A DNA stretch of 7,893 nt from QQUD01 sp039029915. GTDB taxonomy: Bacteria > Chloroflexota > Anaerolineae > Promineifilales > Promineifilaceae. Below the pieces are notes generated by a model, which was given only the letters and a program-made list of their open reading frames with translations, searched no databases and was not told the DNA's origin. Below are positions 6,293-7,893 of this stretch, piece by piece. The stretch is from positions 1 through 7,893 of the forward strand of contig JBCCFD010000388.1 of the NCBI GenBank assembly GCA_039029915.1, in the 5' to 3' direction. The position numbers and the translations under genes are program-made. Position 1 is the first letter of the stretch. The number at the start of each line of letters is the position of its first letter.

Positions 6293-6320
6293 TTGACAAT
6301 ATACATTGATGGGTTATACT
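6293..6320 (+). promoter_or_regulatory. Sigma-70-type promoter of metK
   Basis: A perfect TTGACA (6293-6298) and TATACT (6315-6320, 5 of 6) are separated by 16 bp. The start is expected near 6326-6328, about 30 nt before the riboswitch P1 stem. A 6-bp hairpin CGTTTA/TAAACG with an A6 loop (6326-6343) would lie at the very 5' end of the RNA and might protect it. Confidence 0.8.
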
Positions 6321-6358
6321 CGCCTCGTTTAAAAAAATAAACGGTATGCGACGTATCA

Positions 6359-6457
6359 TTCTTATCAGGAGCAGTCGAGGGAACGGCCCAATGAAACTGC
6401 AGCAACCCCCATTCTGGGAAGGTGCTAATTCCGACGGATTATCTGGAAGATAAGAGG
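6359..6457 (+). promoter_or_regulatory. SAM-I (S-box) riboswitch aptamer
   Basis: The conserved S-box order is readable. The P1 5' strand TTCTTATC (6359-6366) pairs with GATAAGAG (6449-6456). Next come the GAGGGA box followed by ACGGCCC and AATGAAAC, then GCAGCAACC, a P3 hairpin (CCC/GGG around 6408-6419), the strongly conserved AAGGTGCTAATTCC (6419-6432) and a short P4. GCAGT/ACTGC forms the P2 base. The family binds S-adenosylmethionine and lowers transcription of methionine/SAM genes when SAM is high. Here it precedes metK, whose product makes SAM, so it is a direct negative feedback. The 3' strand of P1 overlaps the antiterminator, as described for the terminator below. Confidence 0.92.
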
Positions 6458-6475
6458 ATGGATTTTGAAATTTTC

Positions 6476-6507
6476 AGCCTCTTGACTTGTCAAGAGGCTT
6501 TTTTTTT
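6476..6507 (+). terminator. Riboswitch-controlled intrinsic terminator of metK
   Basis: AGCCTCTTGA (6476-6485) and TCAAGAGGCT (6490-6499) form a perfect 10-bp stem with a 4-nt loop, running into nine Ts (6499-6507). The alternative pairing is visible. AAGAGG at 6452-6457, the 3' side of P1, is identical to the six bases AAGAGG (6492-6497) in the terminator's 3' strand, and so can capture CCTCTT (6478-6483) instead. With SAM bound, P1 holds that strand and the terminator forms; without SAM the antiterminator forms and metK is read. The GGAGG of metK (6508-6512) starts directly after the U-run. Confidence 0.92.
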
Positions 6508-6517
6508 GGAGGTTTAA

Positions 6518-7729
6518 ATGTCAAACTTTATGACGGCACCTTCTCTGTTATTTACATCAGAGTCGGTGACCGAAGGGCATCCTGATAAGATGTGTGATCA
6601 AATCAGCGATGCCGTTTTGGATGCAATTTTGGCACAAGATCCAAAAGCGCGTGTGGCTTGCGAAACCGCCATCAAAACAGGTTTTGTTTTGTTGCTTGGT
6701 GAAATTACGACAACCGCTTTTGTTGATTTTGACAAACTCGTGCGAGAAACTGTCAACGGCATCGGTTTTGATGCTAGTGAAAAAGGGTTCGATGGAAACA
6801 CTTGTGGTGTGCAGGTTGCTGTGGCTAGCCAAAGCCCTGACATTGCACAAGGTGTGGATACAGCATTAGAGTATCGTGGTGAGGATGCTGAAGAAGCTGA
6901 AATCGCCGCCACGGGCGCTGGTGATCAGGGAATGATGTTTGGGTATGCTTGCAATGAAACAGATGCCCTCATGCCATTACCAATTTATCTCTCACATAAC
7001 CTAACCCGTAAATTGGCAGAAGTTCGTAAAAACGGCACGCTCCCTTGGGTTCGTCCTGACGGCAAAGCCCAGGTGACAGTCGAGTACAGCAAAGGGCAAC
7101 CTAAACGAATTGACACTGTCTTAATTAGTACCCAACACGCCCCTGAAATTGACAATGACGCCATTCGTAAAAGCATCATTGAAGAAGTTATTAATCCAGT
7201 TCTGCCACAAGAGTTGGTCGACGAAAAATTGCGGATCTTTGTCAATCCAACCGGCCGCTTTGTTGTAGGTGGCCCAATGGGGGATGCTGGAGTAACAGGC
7301 CGTAAAATTATCGTAGATACGTACGGAGGAATGGGCCGCCACGGAGGGGGTGCATTCTCGGGGAAAGATCCCACAAAAGTTGACCGCAGTGCAGCTTATG
7401 CCTCTCGTTGGGTTGCTAAAAATATCGTGGCTGCTGGACTAGCCGATCGCTGTGAAGTGCAGGTTGCTTATGCAATTGGTGTGGCACACCCTGTTAGCGT
7501 GAATGTTGAAACATTTGGTACAAGTTCATATAGTTCTGAACAGCTTGAGCAGTTGGTAAATGAGAACTTCGACTTGCGTCCAGGTGCAATTATTCGCGAT
7601 TTGAATCTACTGCGTCCTATTTACAAAGCGACCGCTGCTTATGGTCACTTCGGCCGTAACGATATTGATGCGCCTTGGGAAAATACAGACCGCGCTGATG
7701 CGTTAAAAGCATCTGCTGCGAAACTGTAA
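6518..7729 (+). CDS. metK: S-adenosylmethionine synthase (methionine adenosyltransferase)
   Basis: Cytoplasmic enzyme that condenses ATP and L-methionine into S-adenosylmethionine, releasing phosphate and pyrophosphate; usually a tetramer. At 403 residues it is full length. The family signatures are present: SVTEGHPDKMCDQISDAVLD (16-35) with His21 and Asp23, GEITT in the next strand, the hexapeptide GAGDQG (133-138) continuing MMFGYA, and the glycine-rich loop GGGAFSGKDPTKVDRS (from 276). The C-terminal AYGHFGR block and a short tail follow. GGAGG at 6508-6512 lies 5 nt before the ATG. The gene stands alone under its own promoter, SAM-I riboswitch and attenuator and is followed by a terminator 20 bp after the stop. 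No cycle-partner gene (ahcY, metH and so on) is in the window. Its last 26 codons recur inverted at the window end. Confidence 0.97.
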   Translation: MSNFMTAPSLLFTSESVTEGHPDKMCDQISDAVLDAILAQDPKARVACETAIKTGFVLLLGEITTTAFVDFDKLVRETVNGIGFDASEKGFDGNTCGVQVAVASQSPDIAQGVDTALEYRGEDAEEAEIAATGAGDQGMMFGYACNETDALMPLPIYLSHNLTRKLAEVRKNGTLPWVRPDGKAQVTVEYSKGQPKRIDTVLISTQHAPEIDNDAIRKSIIEEVINPVLPQELVDEKLRIFVNPTGRFVVGGPMGDAGVTGRKIIVDTYGGMGRHGGGAFSGKDPTKVDRSAAYASRWVAKNIVAAGLADRCEVQVAYAIGVAHPVSVNVETFGTSSYSSEQLEQLVNENFDLRPGAIIRDLNLLRPIYKATAAYGHFGRNDIDAPWENTDRADALKASAAKL

Positions 7730-7749
7730 ATTATAATTTTTTACCTGTT

Positions 7750-7792
7750 AAAAAGAGCCCGTTGACTTTTTTAGAGTCAACGGGCTCTTTTT
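7750..7792 (+). terminator. Intrinsic terminator of metK
   Basis: AAAAAGAGCCCGTTGACT (7750-7767) is the exact inverse of AGTCAACGGGCTCTTTTT (7775-7792), with a 7-nt loop (TTTTTAG) and a G+C-rich lower stem ending in a T-run. The A-run on the 5' side would let it act in both directions. It lies about 20 bp after the metK stop. It is also the centre of the much longer inverted repeat listed next, so the exact natural end of the stem cannot be fixed. Confidence 0.85.
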
Positions 7793-7812
7793 AACAGGTA
7801 AAAAATTATAAT

Positions 7813-7893
7813 TTACAGTTTCGCAGCAGATGCTTTTAACGCATCAGCGCGGTCTGTATTTTCCCAAGGCGCATCAATATCGTTACGGCCGAA
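7813..7893 (-). pseudogene. Mirror copy of the metK 3' end (fragment, likely artefactual)
   Basis: On the minus strand these 81 bases read the last 26 residues of MetK (Phe378 to Leu403) and its TAA stop, identical in DNA to 7649-7729. It is truncated by the window edge. No ATG or ribosome binding site belongs to it, and it should not be counted as a second metK. If the fold-back is real, it could be the 3' end of a second, inverted metK copy lying outside the window. Confidence 0.6.

Larger units (their letters stand above)
7649..7893. repeat. Perfect 119-bp inverted repeat at the window end
   Basis: Base by base, 7649-7767 is the exact reverse complement of 7775-7893; positions pair to a sum of 15542. 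Only the 7-nt loop of the metK terminator lies between the arms, and there is no mismatch up to the last base of the window, so the symmetry may run beyond it. The left arm is the 3' end of metK plus its terminator. Such a perfect fold-back, centred on a hairpin and ending at the sequence end, is typical of an assembly or amplification fold-back. A real inverted duplication is possible but less likely. Confidence 0.97.

Noticed and set aside
6985..7374. Minus-strand 129-residue ORF opposite metK
   Set aside because: metK is unmistakable on the other strand; the antisense ORF is Ser/Pro-rich and has no start signal.
7813..7893. A second metK gene entering the window on the minus strand
   Set aside because: It is an exact mirror of the neighbouring 3' end across a hairpin loop at the window edge; a fold-back artefact is the simpler explanation until reads prove otherwise.

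Overview
This looks like a bacterial chromosomal segment of moderate G+C (a rough impression, not computed). It carries five complete protein genes of clear or partly clear type and one unrecognised gene. Two are housekeeping genes: fabI (enoyl-ACP reductase) and metK (S-adenosylmethionine synthase) under a SAM-I riboswitch. The host cannot be fixed from the sequence. A deep-branching Gram-variable phylum such as Chloroflexota is my best guess, from the mix of a SAM-I riboswitch, a FabI-type reductase, secreted proteins and the palindromic intergenic repeats. That guess is weak.

Layout: 1-194 is non-coding, with a tiny hairpin/leader-like ORF and an 8-bp-period GCTGA tandem repeat. 198-629 (+) is a lipocalin-like domain protein. 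798-2831 (+) is a large secreted protein with an Asp/Gly-rich beta domain and a C-terminal alpha/beta-hydrolase (lipase/esterase-like) domain. 2924-3640 (+) is an unrecognised protein whose stop overlaps by 4 bp the stop of the convergent MFS transporter at 3637-4875 (-). 4876-5227 is the divergent intergenic region between the transporter and fabI. It contains an 81-bp palindromic MITE-like element that carries a good outward-facing promoter. fabI is 5228-6019 (+). 6020-6517 contains a 191-bp imperfect palindrome, a strong sigma-70-type promoter, the SAM-I riboswitch and its terminator. metK is 6518-7729 (+), followed by an intrinsic terminator.

The genes do not form one pathway. fabI serves fatty-acid elongation. 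metK makes SAM and is controlled by SAM through transcription attenuation, with the switching strands visible. The other genes are accessory (secreted hydrolase, transporter, lipocalin-like protein).

Three things stand out beyond the genes. (1) The palindromic octamer ACGGCCGT occurs nine times in the first 5.4 kb, in three different codon phases, where about 0.1 would be expected by chance. This resembles the HIP1 phenomenon of cyanobacteria. (2) Two different MITE-like palindromes occupy the two intergenic regions flanking fabI. (3) The last 245 bp are a perfect inverted repeat (119-bp arms) folding back on the metK terminator, so the window end is a mirror copy of metK's 3' end. It is most likely an assembly or library fold-back artefact at a contig end. 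I see no defence system, CRISPR array, tRNA, rRNA or transposase gene.
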